Source: Methanobrevibacter filiformis
GTDB taxonomy: Archaea; Methanobacteriota; Methanobacteria; Methanobacteriales; Methanobacteriaceae
NCBI RefSeq assembly: GCF_001639265.1
Contig: NZ_LWMT01000098.1
Location: forward strand, 1-64,000
Reading direction: 5' to 3'
Length of the DNA: 64,000 nt
Shown here: positions 39,115-48,909 of the stretch, piece by piece
How the letters are laid out: the number at the start of each line of letters is the position of its first letter
Numbering within the stretch: position 1 is the stretch's first letter
Made by a program: the position numbers and the translations under genes
Notes under the pieces: generated by a model
What the model was told of the DNA's origin: nothing
Seen by the model: the letters and a program-made list of their open reading frames with translations, nothing else
Databases searched by the model: none

Positions 39115-39891
39115 ATGACCACAATTAATCTACTATCATGGAATGTCAATGGAATTCGAGCAATATCAAAAAAAGGATTCTTAGAATGGATGGATGAAGA
39201 ACCTGGAGAAATAGTGTGTATACAAGAAACAAAAGCACAAATCGACCAATTACCTGATAAAATAACAGATATTAAAAAATATAATAGCTATTTTAACTCA
39301 GCAGAAAGAAAAGGATACAGTGGAGTAGGAACATACAGTAAAATTGAACCTAACTCAGTAGAAAAAGGATTAAATATTAAAAAATTTGATAATGAAGGTA
39401 GAGTTTTAAGATGTGATTATGATGACTTTATACTCCTAAATATTTATTATCCAAATGGAGGAATGAGTGAGGAAAGATTACAATACAAACTTGATTTCTA
39501 TGATGCGTTTTTAGACTACAGTAATCATTTACGAGACCAAGGAAACAATTTAATAATATGTGGTGATTTAAACACTGCCCATAAAGAAATAGATATAGCT
39601 CGACCAAAAGAAAATGAACATGTTTCAGGATTCTTAGCAATAGAAAGACAGTGGATTGATAAGTTCCTATCTAATGGTTACATAGACACCTTTAGAATGT
39701 TTAATAATGAAAGTGAAAATTATACATGGTGGAGCTATAGAACAAAAGCAAGAAATAGAAATGTAGGTTGGAGACTTGATTATTTCTTTGTTAATGAAGA
39801 ATTTAAAGATAATGTGAAAAATAGCTATATTTTATCTGATATTATGGGGTCTGATCACTGCCCTATTGGAGTTACTATAAGTTTACCTTAA
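39115..39891 (+). CDS. xth: Exodeoxyribonuclease III / AP endonuclease
   Basis: Cleaves DNA at abasic sites and removes 3'-blocked ends. The 258 residues contain [64 protein letters not shown] and [12 protein letters not shown], including all catalytic Asp/Asn/His/Glu positions. It starts 12 nt after the DtxR-type regulator, with AAGGAAA upstream, suggesting a shared transcript and possibly metal-linked repair. Confidence 0.95.
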   Translation: MTTINLLSWNVNGIRAISKKGFLEWMDEEPGEIVCIQETKAQIDQLPDKITDIKKYNSYFNSAERKGYSGVGTYSKIEPNSVEKGLNIKKFDNEGRVLRCDYDDFILLNIYYPNGGMSEERLQYKLDFYDAFLDYSNHLRDQGNNLIICGDLNTAHKEIDIARPKENEHVSGFLAIERQWIDKFLSNGYIDTFRMFNNESENYTWWSYRTKARNRNVGWRLDYFFVNEEFKDNVKNSYILSDIMGSDHCPIGVTISLP

Positions 39892-40324
39892 TTTATTTTC
39901 AGCATTCTAACCATGCAAAATGATTGTACTAATAAAACAAACATTTCAAACTTTAAAAAAAAGAGTAGTCTTAATATATAAAGTATTACTTTTTTCAATA
40001 ATAATAATAAAAATAATATTTACTGTATATACTATCAGAAATAATAAAAATAATATAATTTATAATAAGGCTTTTGTCATTTAGCTAAATGACATAGTTT
40101 TTAATCAAACTTATTAATAATTTTAAGGAATATTTTTGTCATTTAGCTAAATGACATAATTCTTAATAATATGCTTTATAAATTTAAGAATACTTGAGAG
40201 CAAATATAATAATTAAAATGGAAAATAAACATTTAATCAACACATAAAAATAAGCAATTGAAAATGTCATGGACATATATTAAAAGATAGGAGAGTATAA
40301 TGTGAATAAATATTTTCTACTGAG
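39892..40324. other. Convergent intergenic region with twin palindromes
   Basis: 433 nt between convergent genes. It holds two identical 20-bp palindromes (40075-40094 and 40137-40156). A GGAGAG-N4-ATGTGA string near 40291 looks like a gene start cut off by an immediate stop. Confidence 0.6.
40075..40156. repeat. Twin perfect 20-bp palindromes TGTCATTTAGCTAAATGACA
   Basis: Two exact copies (40075-40094 and 40137-40156), 62 bp apart. Each is preceded by TTT and followed by TA, and each is perfectly self-complementary. Located between convergent genes. Function unknown: DNA-binding site, paired transcript terminator or element ends. Confidence 0.85.
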
Positions 40325-41908
40325 TTACATCATTTGAATATTTAATGATTCTACATGAGATTTAACTGAGCGGTCTCCAAATGCAACACCAAGTAGAACA
40401 ACATTGTAATCTATGTAGGGTGAATAATATTTTTTATCCTTAATCTGTGAAATTGCTTTATCTATCAATTTATCTAAAGATTCAGTTAAGCTATATTTAA
40501 TTTCAATAATGATTATAAGATCTCCTTTTTTAAGAACTGCATCAAGCCTCCCTTTAGAAGTTAAAACTTCACCCTCTATAAAAAACCCCATTAACTTAAA
40601 CCATGAAAGTAACATACCATGATAAAAAGACTCAATTAAATCTTTTTTTTTAATATTACCATATAATAATGATGGAATACTGCTAATTAAATTGTTAAAT
40701 GAATTTTGCAAACCATTATTATCTATTTTAATAATTTCATTTAAAATTTTACTGGATAAAGAAATAACATCCTCACTATCCTCATTAGTATAATCTGTAA
40801 TTATTGAAGTAAATAAAGAATCATTAACTTCTTTGTTTGGAATATCTAAAGTGTATGAAGGAAGCTCACCTACAACAATATCTACTTCTTTAATAGTTAA
40901 ATAACCAGTTTGCAATAATAATGTGGTGAAATCAAGCTTTTTTAAATGAAAATTAGGAAATTCTCCACGAATAATCTTATTTGAATTAAATAAAACATTT
41001 ATATTGCTATTATTTCTGATAAAATCTATTAAAAAAGAAGGTGTTCCACTTTCAAACCAATAATTGTTAAACTGACCTTTGAAAAATAAGGATAAAATAG
41101 AATAAGGATTGTACACCCTATTTTCACCATCCCATGAATAACCATTATACCATTTTTTAATTAAAGACAACAAGTGAAGGTTAGAAATATTATTATCCTT
41201 AGTAAATTTAACTACATATTCTTTAAAATAATATTCTAATTCTTCTTGAGTATAACCACAAATATTAGGACAGGTAAGAGTGATATCAGTCACATTATTA
41301 AGACCTGAGAATATAGAAGTCTTAGAGAATTTAGTAACACCAGTCAAAAAAATAAACTGAATAAATTCGTCATTAGACTTTAAAACACCGTAAAAGTTAT
41401 TTAAGATTTTTCTGTTGGCTTCTGCCAAATCATAATGTGTAATATTATCAATTATAGGTTTATCATACTCATCGATCAAAACCACGACATTTTGATTGTG
41501 TTTCTTATGAATTTCTATGATTAGACTTCCAAATCTACTTTTTAAATTAGAACCACAAAGTTTAACTGAGAAATCTCTAGCTATTCTTTCTATTAAATCA
41601 TTTAAAGAATTTTTTAGCTCATCAGAACTAGTACTATCTACACTCAAATCCAAATGTATTACAGGATATGTTTCATCCCAATCCCATTTGTCATAGATGT
41701 ATAAATCTTTAAAAAGTTGTTTATTCCCTTTAAAAAGCTCTTTTAACGTACTAACAAAAAGTGATTTACCAAAACGGCGAGGACGTGATAAAAAAAACTT
41801 TTTACCAGGTTTATATATCTCATGAATAAATTTTGTTTTATCTACATATATATAATCATTTTCAATTAAGTTAGAAAATGTTCCAATATCCAAAGGTAAA
41901 TCTTTCAT
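40325..41908 (-). CDS. AAA-ATPase-like / DUF1703 PD-(D/E)XK protein
   Basis: A 527-residue protein of the AAA-ATPase-like plus PD-(D/E)XK (DUF1703) type that is often expanded in archaea and anaerobic bacteria. It starts LPLDIGTFSNLIENDYIYVDKT. The P-loop region is FFLSRPRRFGKSLFVSTLKE, Walker B is VVVLIDEYDKPI, and IFLTGVTKFSKTSIFSGLNN is a sensor-like block. The C-terminal nuclease part reads GRLDAVLKKGDLIIIIEIKY. GTGAT just before ATG 41908 decides the start over the GTG at 41917. A mobile or defence link is suspected; function is unproven. Confidence 0.85.
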   Translation of the reverse strand: MKDLPLDIGTFSNLIENDYIYVDKTKFIHEIYKPGKKFFLSRPRRFGKSLFVSTLKELFKGNKQLFKDLYIYDKWDWDETYPVIHLDLSVDSTSSDELKNSLNDLIERIARDFSVKLCGSNLKSRFGSLIIEIHKKHNQNVVVLIDEYDKPIIDNITHYDLAEANRKILNNFYGVLKSNDEFIQFIFLTGVTKFSKTSIFSGLNNVTDITLTCPNICGYTQEELEYYFKEYVVKFTKDNNISNLHLLSLIKKWYNGYSWDGENRVYNPYSILSLFFKGQFNNYWFESGTPSFLIDFIRNNSNINVLFNSNKIIRGEFPNFHLKKLDFTTLLLQTGYLTIKEVDIVVGELPSYTLDIPNKEVNDSLFTSIITDYTNEDSEDVISLSSKILNEIIKIDNNGLQNSFNNLISSIPSLLYGNIKKKDLIESFYHGMLLSWFKLMGFFIEGEVLTSKGRLDAVLKKGDLIIIIEIKYSLTESLDKLIDKAISQIKDKKYYSPYIDYNVVLLGVAFGDRSVKSHVESLNIQMM

Positions 41909-42009
41909 AGTTATCACTTATATTCTATTTAGAGTTTAAAATACCATTTAATTAAATTTAAATGCTTTAAATATTTAGGTTCTGTTAAAAATTTACCTCA
42001 TTCTCTTTT

Positions 42010-42105
42010 GAATTATAAAAATTTCATACACCCATCAATGAACTCTTTTTCATTATTTAAATCTTTTTTGGTATGTTTTATCCATAAATATCTCAATAAT
42101 TTCAT
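42010..42105 (-). other. Short ORF overlapping the nucleotidyltransferase pseudogene stop
   Basis: A ~30-codon frame (MKLLRYLWIKHTKKDLNNEK and on to MKFL) whose ATG overlaps the TGA of the upstream nucleotidyltransferase remnant as ATGA. In intact MNT-HEPN pairs a HEPN toxin would be nearby, but this piece is too short and too diverged to assign. Confidence 0.25.
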
Positions 42106-42412
42106 TGTTTTATGACAATACCTTCTCTTTCAACATTTACATAAAATAGAAAGTCAAGATTAGAGTTATATTGATTTAAATGTCTCATTTTAATGGAAAT
42201 TCTCTCACCCATATCCATGAGAATATTAAAAACTTTATTATAAATATCTCTTTTAATCTTAATATCATCATTCTCTTTTTTGTTATAATAAGAATATCTA
42301 TATCTAATTCCCCGTTATCCTCTCCACGAGCAACAGAGCCAAATAAGATAATCTTCTCAATTTCAGTGTGATTTAAAGGATTAGGAAAATCAATAGCTAT
42401 TTGTTTACGATT
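42102..42412 (-). pseudogene. Frameshifted MNT-type nucleotidyltransferase (probable antitoxin) remnant
   Basis: On the minus strand, one frame reads IDFPNPLNHTEIEKIILFGS and VARGEDNGELDIDILIIT, the GS-x-ARG-DID signature of minimal nucleotidyltransferases. After a run of six A (near 42274-42279) the similarity continues in another frame: KENDDIKIKRDIYNKVFNIL, then MDMGERISIKMRHLNQ and FYVNVEREGIVIKQ to the stop at 42102-42104. Adding one A restores a single ORF. In MNT-HEPN modules such proteins are antitoxins. No clear start codon is seen, so the upstream limit is approximate. The break may be real or a homopolymer sequencing error. Confidence 0.75.
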
Positions 42413-42420
42413 CGTTTTAT

Positions 42421-42673
42421 CACTATTTAATCTATTTTTTATAATATAAATAATTTATTAAATAATATAAATACTATAAAGACAATAAAATTCAGTATTT
42501 AAAGGATTTAAAATGAATTTTTATCTTAATTTGACATTATTGAAAATTTATAGCTATGATATTTTACTTGTTTTTCTAATTTATAGTGTTTAACTGAGCA
42601 TTGGACTAAAAATTGAGACTTGTGAAACTTATGCAAATAAAATATATATTCTTTAATTTATAGAATATTCTTG
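42421..42673. other. Intergenic gap
   Basis: About 250 nt of AT-rich sequence downstream of the surface protein gene. Nothing is recognised. Confidence 0.4.
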
Positions 42674-44398
42674 TTATTGTTTAAATTCCATTCTATTTGC
42701 TTTGAAATAATTTGAAATATATCCTACAATAATAAATAAAAAAAGGAATATTGTAATAATAGCTATTACATAATAATCAATTTTAATTCTAAATTTAGTA
42801 TTATCTTTAATTCTTAGCTCTTTAGCAACAACAGGTTTAGATTTAGCAGCAGCAGTAGATTTTGCACCTGCTGAGTTAATGTTTGATCCTTCTTTTTTAA
42901 GTGTTTCACCTTTAGTTTTATCTTCGCCACCATTAATTTTATCTAAATTATTATCTGTTTTACCTTTATCAGTTCCAAAAACTCCCGTAACATTTGTATC
43001 ATCTCCAGAGCCATTATTACTCTTTCCACTACCACCTATTCCACTAGTACCATTGCCATTAGAGCCACTACCATCCCCAGCAGCACCTATTCCATTATTA
43101 CCCTTGCCATTATCTTTAAGATATAAATCTTCTTTTTTTATGGTTTTTTTATCATGAAAATTATCCACATAAAAATCAATGTTATTATCTTGATTTGATA
43201 ATAAATCTAGTTCACTACTATAATTAACAATAGCTTCACCATTAATGGTAGATAAGGATTGTTTGTTTTTCCCATTTAAAATAGAAATTAAATTAACTGA
43301 AGGTAAATCAGTTACTACTTTACCATTTTCATCATAAAATCTAATAGCAAACAATCCTCCCTTCATATTTACAAGGTCCACTCGAATTAAATCTGTTTTA
43401 AGTTTATGGCAGATGTTTACAAAACCCCAATCATTTGAACCATACCAATTTGATCCTATAGTTATAGTAGCATAATTTGATTCAATTAATTCTACCTCTT
43501 TTCCAGAGTTTTTATATAAAACATTTGAAGATATGTCTTTGTGTGTAGTATCAACATATTTAAAACCAAAGCTAATACCCTCATGATTTTCAGTTATAGT
43601 ATTACTTTTTATAGTTAATCCATTGTTAGTAGTTGAATCTAGTCTTATCCCATAATAATTATTTTTAATTGTGTTGTTTTTTATATTTAAATCCTTTATT
43701 GAACTACCCATATGAATACCAGATTCGTTATTATTCATAATTTCATTATTAACAACATCAACCCATACAATATTAGATAATATTATCCCATTTTTATTAT
43801 TATCTATTTTATTTGAACTAATTACTATATTTTTTATATTTGCTAAATCAATTCCAATGTTATTTTTAGAAATATTATTATTTTTTATATTAATATTATT
43901 ACTATCTATAGCTATTAATCCCTCAATTGAATTAATTATAGTGTTACCACTGATATTAATATTAGAACTATCTCTAATTGATATACCATAGCTATTAGAA
44001 GAGGTTAATTTATTTTTAGATATATTGATATTTTTAGTATTGTTTAAATTAATAGTAGATCCATATTCATTATACAATGAAAAATTAGATATTGTTGTTC
44101 CTGAAGCTTTAGATCCATTAATAGAAAATATAGCATTATTGTTGTTTGAATTTTTTATTGATGTTTCAACATTTGTTTTTATGTTTAATTTTTTGTTTAT
44201 TGATAAAGTCAAATTTTCATATTTTTTCCCATTAAAAGCAATGGTATCTCCAGAAGATGCATTGTCTAAAATACTTTGTATTTGTTCATTAACATTAGTA
44301 TATTTTGAAGAATCATCTACCTGAATAATTGCTCCTGATGCAACATTAGGTAATAAAAATATCAGAAATATTACTAATACTAATAATTCACATCTCAT
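42674..44398 (-). CDS. Surface protein: right-handed beta-helix with C-terminal membrane anchor
   Basis: A 574-residue adhesin-like protein. A signal peptide (ELLVLVIFLIFLLPNVASGA) is followed by a NosD/PbH1-type beta-helix to about residue 330, with Asn-rich ladder repeats such as NNIGIDLANIKNIVISSNKI and NGIILSNI. A short Ig-like part and a Gly/Ser/Asn linker (about 430-520) lead to one transmembrane helix near the C-terminus (YYVIAIITIFLFLFIIVGYI) and a short basic tail. It probably displays a carbohydrate-binding or adhesive helix outside the pseudomurein wall. It is the last gene in a leftward run of related proteins. Confidence 0.85.
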   Translation of the reverse strand: MRCELLVLVIFLIFLLPNVASGAIIQVDDSSKYTNVNEQIQSILDNASSGDTIAFNGKKYENLTLSINKKLNIKTNVETSIKNSNNNNAIFSINGSKASGTTISNFSLYNEYGSTINLNNTKNINISKNKLTSSNSYGISIRDSSNINISGNTIINSIEGLIAIDSNNINIKNNNISKNNIGIDLANIKNIVISSNKIDNNKNGIILSNIVWVDVVNNEIMNNNESGIHMGSSIKDLNIKNNTIKNNYYGIRLDSTTNNGLTIKSNTITENHEGISFGFKYVDTTHKDISSNVLYKNSGKEVELIESNYATITIGSNWYGSNDWGFVNICHKLKTDLIRVDLVNMKGGLFAIRFYDENGKVVTDLPSVNLISILNGKNKQSLSTINGEAIVNYSSELDLLSNQDNNIDFYVDNFHDKKTIKKEDLYLKDNGKGNNGIGAAGDGSGSNGNGTSGIGGSGKSNNGSGDDTNVTGVFGTDKGKTDNNLDKINGGEDKTKGETLKKEGSNINSAGAKSTAAAKSKPVVAKELRIKDNTKFRIKIDYYVIAIITIFLFLFIIVGYISNYFKANRMEFKQ

Positions 44399-44552
44399 GA
44401 AATCAACCCTTTATTTATCATAAGCACACAATTTAATTTAGATTTATACATAATTAACTATTTACATCCCATATAACTATTAGCTATTTATATTTATTAT
44501 TGATAATCTATTTATAATTATCTAAAGTGAGTTTAACACCATAAATATCTGT
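44399..44552. other. Spacer between surface protein genes
   Basis: 154 nt of AT-rich sequence with no recognisable structure. Confidence 0.4.
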
Positions 44553-46403
44553 TTAATATACTTCCAAATATTTAGTTTCTTTTTTTCCATTAACATTAAA
44601 GACAACTTTATTTTTACCTTTTTTAGTGCCTTTAACTTTCATTTGAAGTGTAATTCCATTTTTAGAAGGTATTTTAATTTTCCACGTTTTAGTGTTCTTA
44701 TTAAATTTGTTTTTATAATTTACAGAGACTAATTTAACCCCTTTTGGTAGCTGTACTTTTACTTTTAAATATTTAGAACTTATAGTTCCACTATTTTTAA
44801 TAGTAGAAATAAGGAAAGTGGATTTGTTTTTCTTAATTTGCGGTTTTTTAATTTTATTTGATGAAGATAACTTTACATAATCTTCAACTTTTAAAGATAG
44901 TTCATTTGATTTTAAGTTAAATCCATCCCCAGTTAAAGTAGATGCTGTTTTATAAGTACTTGCCTTATTTGTTTTTAAATCTATTTTTAAAATAGCTATT
45001 TCTCCTGATTTCAATATAGGAATGCTCCAAAGACCTGTTTTTTTATCAAATTCTCCAATATTAACATTATAGCTATTTATGTTAAAGTTAGGAATCATTT
45101 TTGATATATTAATATTTTGAACTTTTTTATCCCCATTATTTTTCACAGTAGTTGTATATTGAACTAAATCACCATTTTTCACATTTAATTTATTAGCTGT
45201 TGTTGAAATATCAAGTGATTTTTTAGGTACATCACCATCATTTATGTTAATAGCATCTTTATACTTATAATAAGTATATACTTCATTTCCAGTCGTTTTA
45301 AATTCAGATTCTCTAAAATCAATTATTCCAGTTCCATTTACAACATAAACATTAGTGGATTCTTTATTAAGATAAACTTTCACATAGTGAGGTATGATAT
45401 TTTCAATTAATGATTTGTTATCTGAATTTATATAAGATAATCTGTATAATCCATTGGATATTTGTTTTATTTCAGTCCCCATAAGTCCTGTACTTGTTTT
45501 TGCACAAAGGGAAATCAAACTTCTTATTTGTGTACCGAAAAAATTATATCCCATTTTTAAAACTAACCTATCTTCATCTGAAGTATTTACTCTTTGAACT
45601 TCAAAATCATTGAAGCCTCTGTTGTTCATTATATAATTATTATTGATTGCAATTGAATCATCAGTTTTATTAGCTCCATAACCCATGTATACTCCATGTT
45701 TCTCATTATTTGTCAACATATTACTTGATATATTCATGTTTGGAAAGTTACTATTGATGTATACTCCAGACCCTTTTTCATTATCATTTAGATAATTATA
45801 AGTAATTTTAATATTGTTATGAGTAGACTCTTCTCCTCCTTCAAAAATAATTCCATGTTCTTTATTCTTTGAAATATTGTTTTCAGTTATTTCGTTATTA
45901 GTAGTGTTTTTCTCAAAAATTATTCCATCTTTATTGTTTGTAATTGTATTTCCAATTATTTTTGTATAATTAGAGTTAACAGCATCAATAGCTATTTTAG
46001 AACCAGATATGTTATTTTTTTTAATTAATACATTTTTAGTGTTGTTTAAAAATATTGCAATATTGTCTTCTGATTTTGACATAAAGGTGAATCCAGTTAT
46101 ATTAGTACCACTTCCACCTTCATTTATTGTGAATATTGGCTTATCAGAGTTACTTGGACAAGATGAAAGTGTTGTTCCAACATCACTGATAATATTTAAA
46201 GCTTTATTTATTGTAAGATAAATATGTCCATAAGATAACCCTTTAAAAATTAAAGTGTCTCCATTTATAGCAGAATCAATAATACTTTGTATAGTGTTTA
46301 TATTATCAGGCATCCCCGTATCATCAAAATCTATTGTGAGTTCAGTAGCCACTACATTTGATAAAGATAATAATAAACATAAAACAATACTAAAACAACA
46401 CAA
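44553..46403 (-). CDS. Surface protein: beta-helix plus DUF11-like domains; start codon uncertain
   Basis: A 616-residue (or longer) adhesin-like protein. Beta-helix repeats (about 60-290) include HGIIFEGGEESTHNN and GVYMGYGANKTDD. A DUF11-like segment follows (TTANKLNVKNGDLVQYTTTV, then KNNGDKKVQNINISKMIP), and a C-terminal Ig-like domain ends GKKETKYLEVY. The first usable start is TTG at 46403, but the signal peptide seems to extend upstream as IFSKFNILCCFSIVLCLLLS, and AGGAGGA (46431-46437) lies exactly six bases before an ATA codon at 46424. Initiation at AUA or an indel are the alternatives. Confidence 0.8.
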   Translation of the reverse strand: MCCFSIVLCLLLSLSNVVATELTIDFDDTGMPDNINTIQSIIDSAINGDTLIFKGLSYGHIYLTINKALNIISDVGTTLSSCPSNSDKPIFTINEGGSGTNITGFTFMSKSEDNIAIFLNNTKNVLIKKNNISGSKIAIDAVNSNYTKIIGNTITNNKDGIIFEKNTTNNEITENNISKNKEHGIIFEGGEESTHNNIKITYNYLNDNEKGSGVYINSNFPNMNISSNMLTNNEKHGVYMGYGANKTDDSIAINNNYIMNNRGFNDFEVQRVNTSDEDRLVLKMGYNFFGTQIRSLISLCAKTSTGLMGTEIKQISNGLYRLSYINSDNKSLIENIIPHYVKVYLNKESTNVYVVNGTGIIDFRESEFKTTGNEVYTYYKYKDAININDGDVPKKSLDISTTANKLNVKNGDLVQYTTTVKNNGDKKVQNINISKMIPNFNINSYNVNIGEFDKKTGLWSIPILKSGEIAILKIDLKTNKASTYKTASTLTGDGFNLKSNELSLKVEDYVKLSSSNKIKKPQIKKNKSTFLISTIKNSGTISSKYLKVKVQLPKGVKLVSVNYKNKFNKNTKTWKIKIPSKNGITLQMKVKGTKKGKNKVVFNVNGKKETKYLEVY

Positions 46404-46639
46404 TATATTAAATTTTGAAAATATTTTAATTCCTCCTATTACAAATTAAATTTGCATTAATCCTTATAATGTTTAATTAATTTGTTTTGTTAATAGTTTA
46501 AATTAACTTAAATTAACTTAAAGAGTTATTGAGTCTAATGAATCAATAATATGTTTAAATTAATTTAATTTAGCTTAAATTAATAGTACATAAAAAATAA
46601 AAAAAGGAAGTATAATGGTTGTAATTAATTCATATTAGT
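46404..46639. other. Spacer between surface protein genes
   Basis: 236 nt containing the AGGAGGA of the downstream gene and TTAAATTAACTTAAATTAACTTAA-type short repeats near 46498-46520. Nothing else is seen. Confidence 0.4.
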
Positions 46640-48271
46640 TTATATACCTTTTACTTTAAGGGTAGTGAATTTTACACCATTTAAGTATACAGCTATTTTA
46701 TTGGTTCCTTTTTTAGTAATTTTTACAGTAAATTTAATAGTTTTAGTTTTTTTACCGTTGACTATAGCAGATTTTTTGTTAGATGTTTTACTTACAGCTA
46801 CTGATAAATTACCAGTTTTTGTTTTTGAATAGTTTTTTAATTTAATAGTAATAGTTACTTTTTTACCTTTTTTAATTGTAGCTTTAGAAACTTTAACTGT
46901 AGGGACAACAATAGCTTGAACGTTTTTAGTTTTAATTTCTTTAGGTCCAGGAACATTTACAGGAACCTCTTTAATAACTTCTACAGGAACCTCTTTAATA
47001 ACATTTACAGGAACCTCTTTAATAACTTCTTTAATAACATCTTTAGTAACATTTACAATAGTAGCATTTTCAGGAACATTTATAGGGACTTCTTTAATAA
47101 CTTCTACAATGACCTCTTTAATAATTTCTACAGGAACCTCTTTAATAACTTCTACAACAGTAGCATTTGAAGGAACCTCTTTAATAACTTCTTTAATAAC
47201 TTCTACAGGAACCTGTACAGTAACATATATGATTGGTTCAAGAGATGTACCAGGCAAATATGTTTTAACAACATTAAAAGCAGTTCCTATTTCATTACTC
47301 CAACCAGAACCTGTTTGCAAATCATAATAATTTTCTTTGTACCCAATACCATTATTAGTTATGTTATTATTAACAGTGATGTTAAGTTTACTACTATTTA
47401 AAATAAATTCAGGAATATTTTCTAAAAGAATTCCTATTAAGTAATTATCAGCAATAGTATTATTATCAACAAATATATCATTTACATCAGTAGGTTCACC
47501 GTGGTTTTCATCACCAGCTTTTATAATAAGTCCTATTTGGTTATTTGTAATAGTGTTATTTGCAATTATAGTACTATTAGCAGCTTTAACTAAAGCTATT
47601 GCTTGGCAAGTCATATTAGTTATAGTGTTTCCAGAAATTACAACATTCTTAACTCCTCCACCATAGAAGATTCCAAATGATGCATTATCTAATATGTTAT
47701 TTGTAACAGTTATGTTAGCTGCATTTTGGAAGAAAGACATTGCATTTCTACCATTATCTTTGAAAGTAGAGTTACTAATTATAGTATTTAATCCTCCACC
47801 TACACCTAAAGCATCTCTAAATCCAATTACACTAACATTATCAATAAATAGTCCATTTACTCCTTGTTTTGCATCAATTCCATATCCAGTACTAATGTTA
47901 TTTCCAGTTAATGTGAGACTTTTTAAACTTATATCAGTACCACCTCTTACAGTAATAGCAGTACTACCTACTAATGTTAAATTGTATATCTGAATGTTAT
48001 TATACAATTCTGCTTTGTCACCTGTTTTAATTTCAAATATAGGTGCAGTACCATTAGCATTTAATGTTGCACCATTACCATGAATCTTAACGGTTTTGTT
48101 AACTACTAACTTAACATCATTATAAGTTCCATTATTGAATATTATCTCAACATCATCTGCAGCATTATCATAAAGACCTTGAAGACCAGCGATATCTGCA
48201 CCTGAAGTTACGTTAATTTGTGCTGCAGAAACTGCGGATGTTAATGATCCAATTGCTACGAGTAGAACCAT
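46640..48271 (-). CDS. Surface protein: beta-helix, VIKEVP-repeat stalk, Ig-like C-terminus; possible AUU start
   Basis: An adhesin-like protein of at least 543 residues. A beta-helix fills about residues 25-325. A stalk of repeated EVIKEVPVEVIKEVPVNV-type units (about 340-440) follows, and a Lys-rich Ig-like domain (KATIKKGKKVTITIKLKNYS) ends it. The ATG at 48271 falls inside the signal peptide. The frame upstream reads IKRINKILFLM and opens with ATT at 48299-48301, eight bases after GAGGAG (48310-48315) and just after a TAA. An AUU start would give a normal signal peptide; a frameshift is the alternative. Confidence 0.82.
   Translation of the reverse strand: MVLLVAIGSLTSAVSAAQINVTSGADIAGLQGLYDNAADDVEIIFNNGTYNDVKLVVNKTVKIHGNGATLNANGTAPIFEIKTGDKAELYNNIQIYNLTLVGSTAITVRGGTDISLKSLTLTGNNISTGYGIDAKQGVNGLFIDNVSVIGFRDALGVGGGLNTIISNSTFKDNGRNAMSFFQNAANITVTNNILDNASFGIFYGGGVKNVVISGNTITNMTCQAIALVKAANSTIIANNTITNNQIGLIIKAGDENHGEPTDVNDIFVDNNTIADNYLIGILLENIPEFILNSSKLNITVNNNITNNGIGYKENYYDLQTGSGWSNEIGTAFNVVKTYLPGTSLEPIIYVTVQVPVEVIKEVIKEVPSNATVVEVIKEVPVEIIKEVIVEVIKEVPINVPENATIVNVTKDVIKEVIKEVPVNVIKEVPVEVIKEVPVNVPGPKEIKTKNVQAIVVPTVKVSKATIKKGKKVTITIKLKNYSKTKTGNLSVAVSKTSNKKSAIVNGKKTKTIKFTVKITKKGTNKIAVYLNGVKFTTLKVKGI
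46950..47215. repeat. Degenerate repeat encoding the VIKEVP stalk
   Basis: Units of about 24-33 nt reading ATTAAAGAGGTTCCTGT on the minus strand recur roughly ten times. They are in frame and encode alternating hydrophobic and charged residues with Pro every few positions, a stalk-like spacer. Confidence 0.85.
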
Positions 48272-48909
48272 TAAGAATAATATTTTATTTATTCTTTTAA
48301 TTTAATCAACTCCTCTAATATAAATTTAATAATATAAAAGTTAACAGAAGATATGTGTATAAATTATAAATAATGATTACATAACAATACACATGTAAAT
48401 CATATATGTGCATATCACTACTGATTTAAATAATAATTTTTTGTAAACAATCTCCCATCATATAATGGTAGAGTTCGTTATGCATATAAATAGTTTTCGA
48501 TTTGATGGAAAACATTCTATGCTATATCACTATTGCAATGTTAAGAATTTTTAATGTTTTAATTGTGCGTTGATAAAAATCTTTGTATTGCATGATTTAC
48601 GGTTTGTTTAGATTCCAATATTTATATGGTTGTGTTTTCTTTGCAAAGAATTTATGTAGACTTATCAACATATTGAGTTTTTATAGTAGAAAACCGATTT
48701 TTTGGCAATATTAATAAATTCCAAATAGATTATTTTATTCTCTATATTGGGAATAAAGACATATTAACTAAATAAAAAAATATAATTATTGCCAAAAATT
48801 TCGTGCTTGGCTATATATTCTGCTGAATCTCCTGCTAAATTTAAAAATAGGACTTGTGAAAAATATTTAAAAGAAATGAGAAAAGATTAAATAATTTTTT
48901 CTAATTAAA
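48272..48909. other. Intergenic region with possible degraded coding sequence
   Basis: 638 nt, somewhat less AT-rich than other gaps. On the minus strand a short open stretch at about 48780-48850 reads LAGDSAEYIAKHEIFGNNYI, and a second stop-interrupted stretch lies at about 48550-48720. They look like a decayed gene but match no family I recognise. Confidence 0.35.

Noticed and set aside
46916-47327. Plus-strand ORFs rich in Asn/Phe/Tyr or Thr/Ser
   Set aside because: They are shadows of the VIKEVP repeat on the minus strand.
48451-48490. tRNA-like stretch with GGTAGAGTTCG
   Set aside because: No cloverleaf can be drawn and the region is not GC-rich as tRNA genes in AT-rich archaea are.
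48430-48900. Degraded transposase between surface protein genes
   Set aside because: Short open stretches exist on the minus strand, but no transposase motif, terminal repeat or target duplication could be identified.
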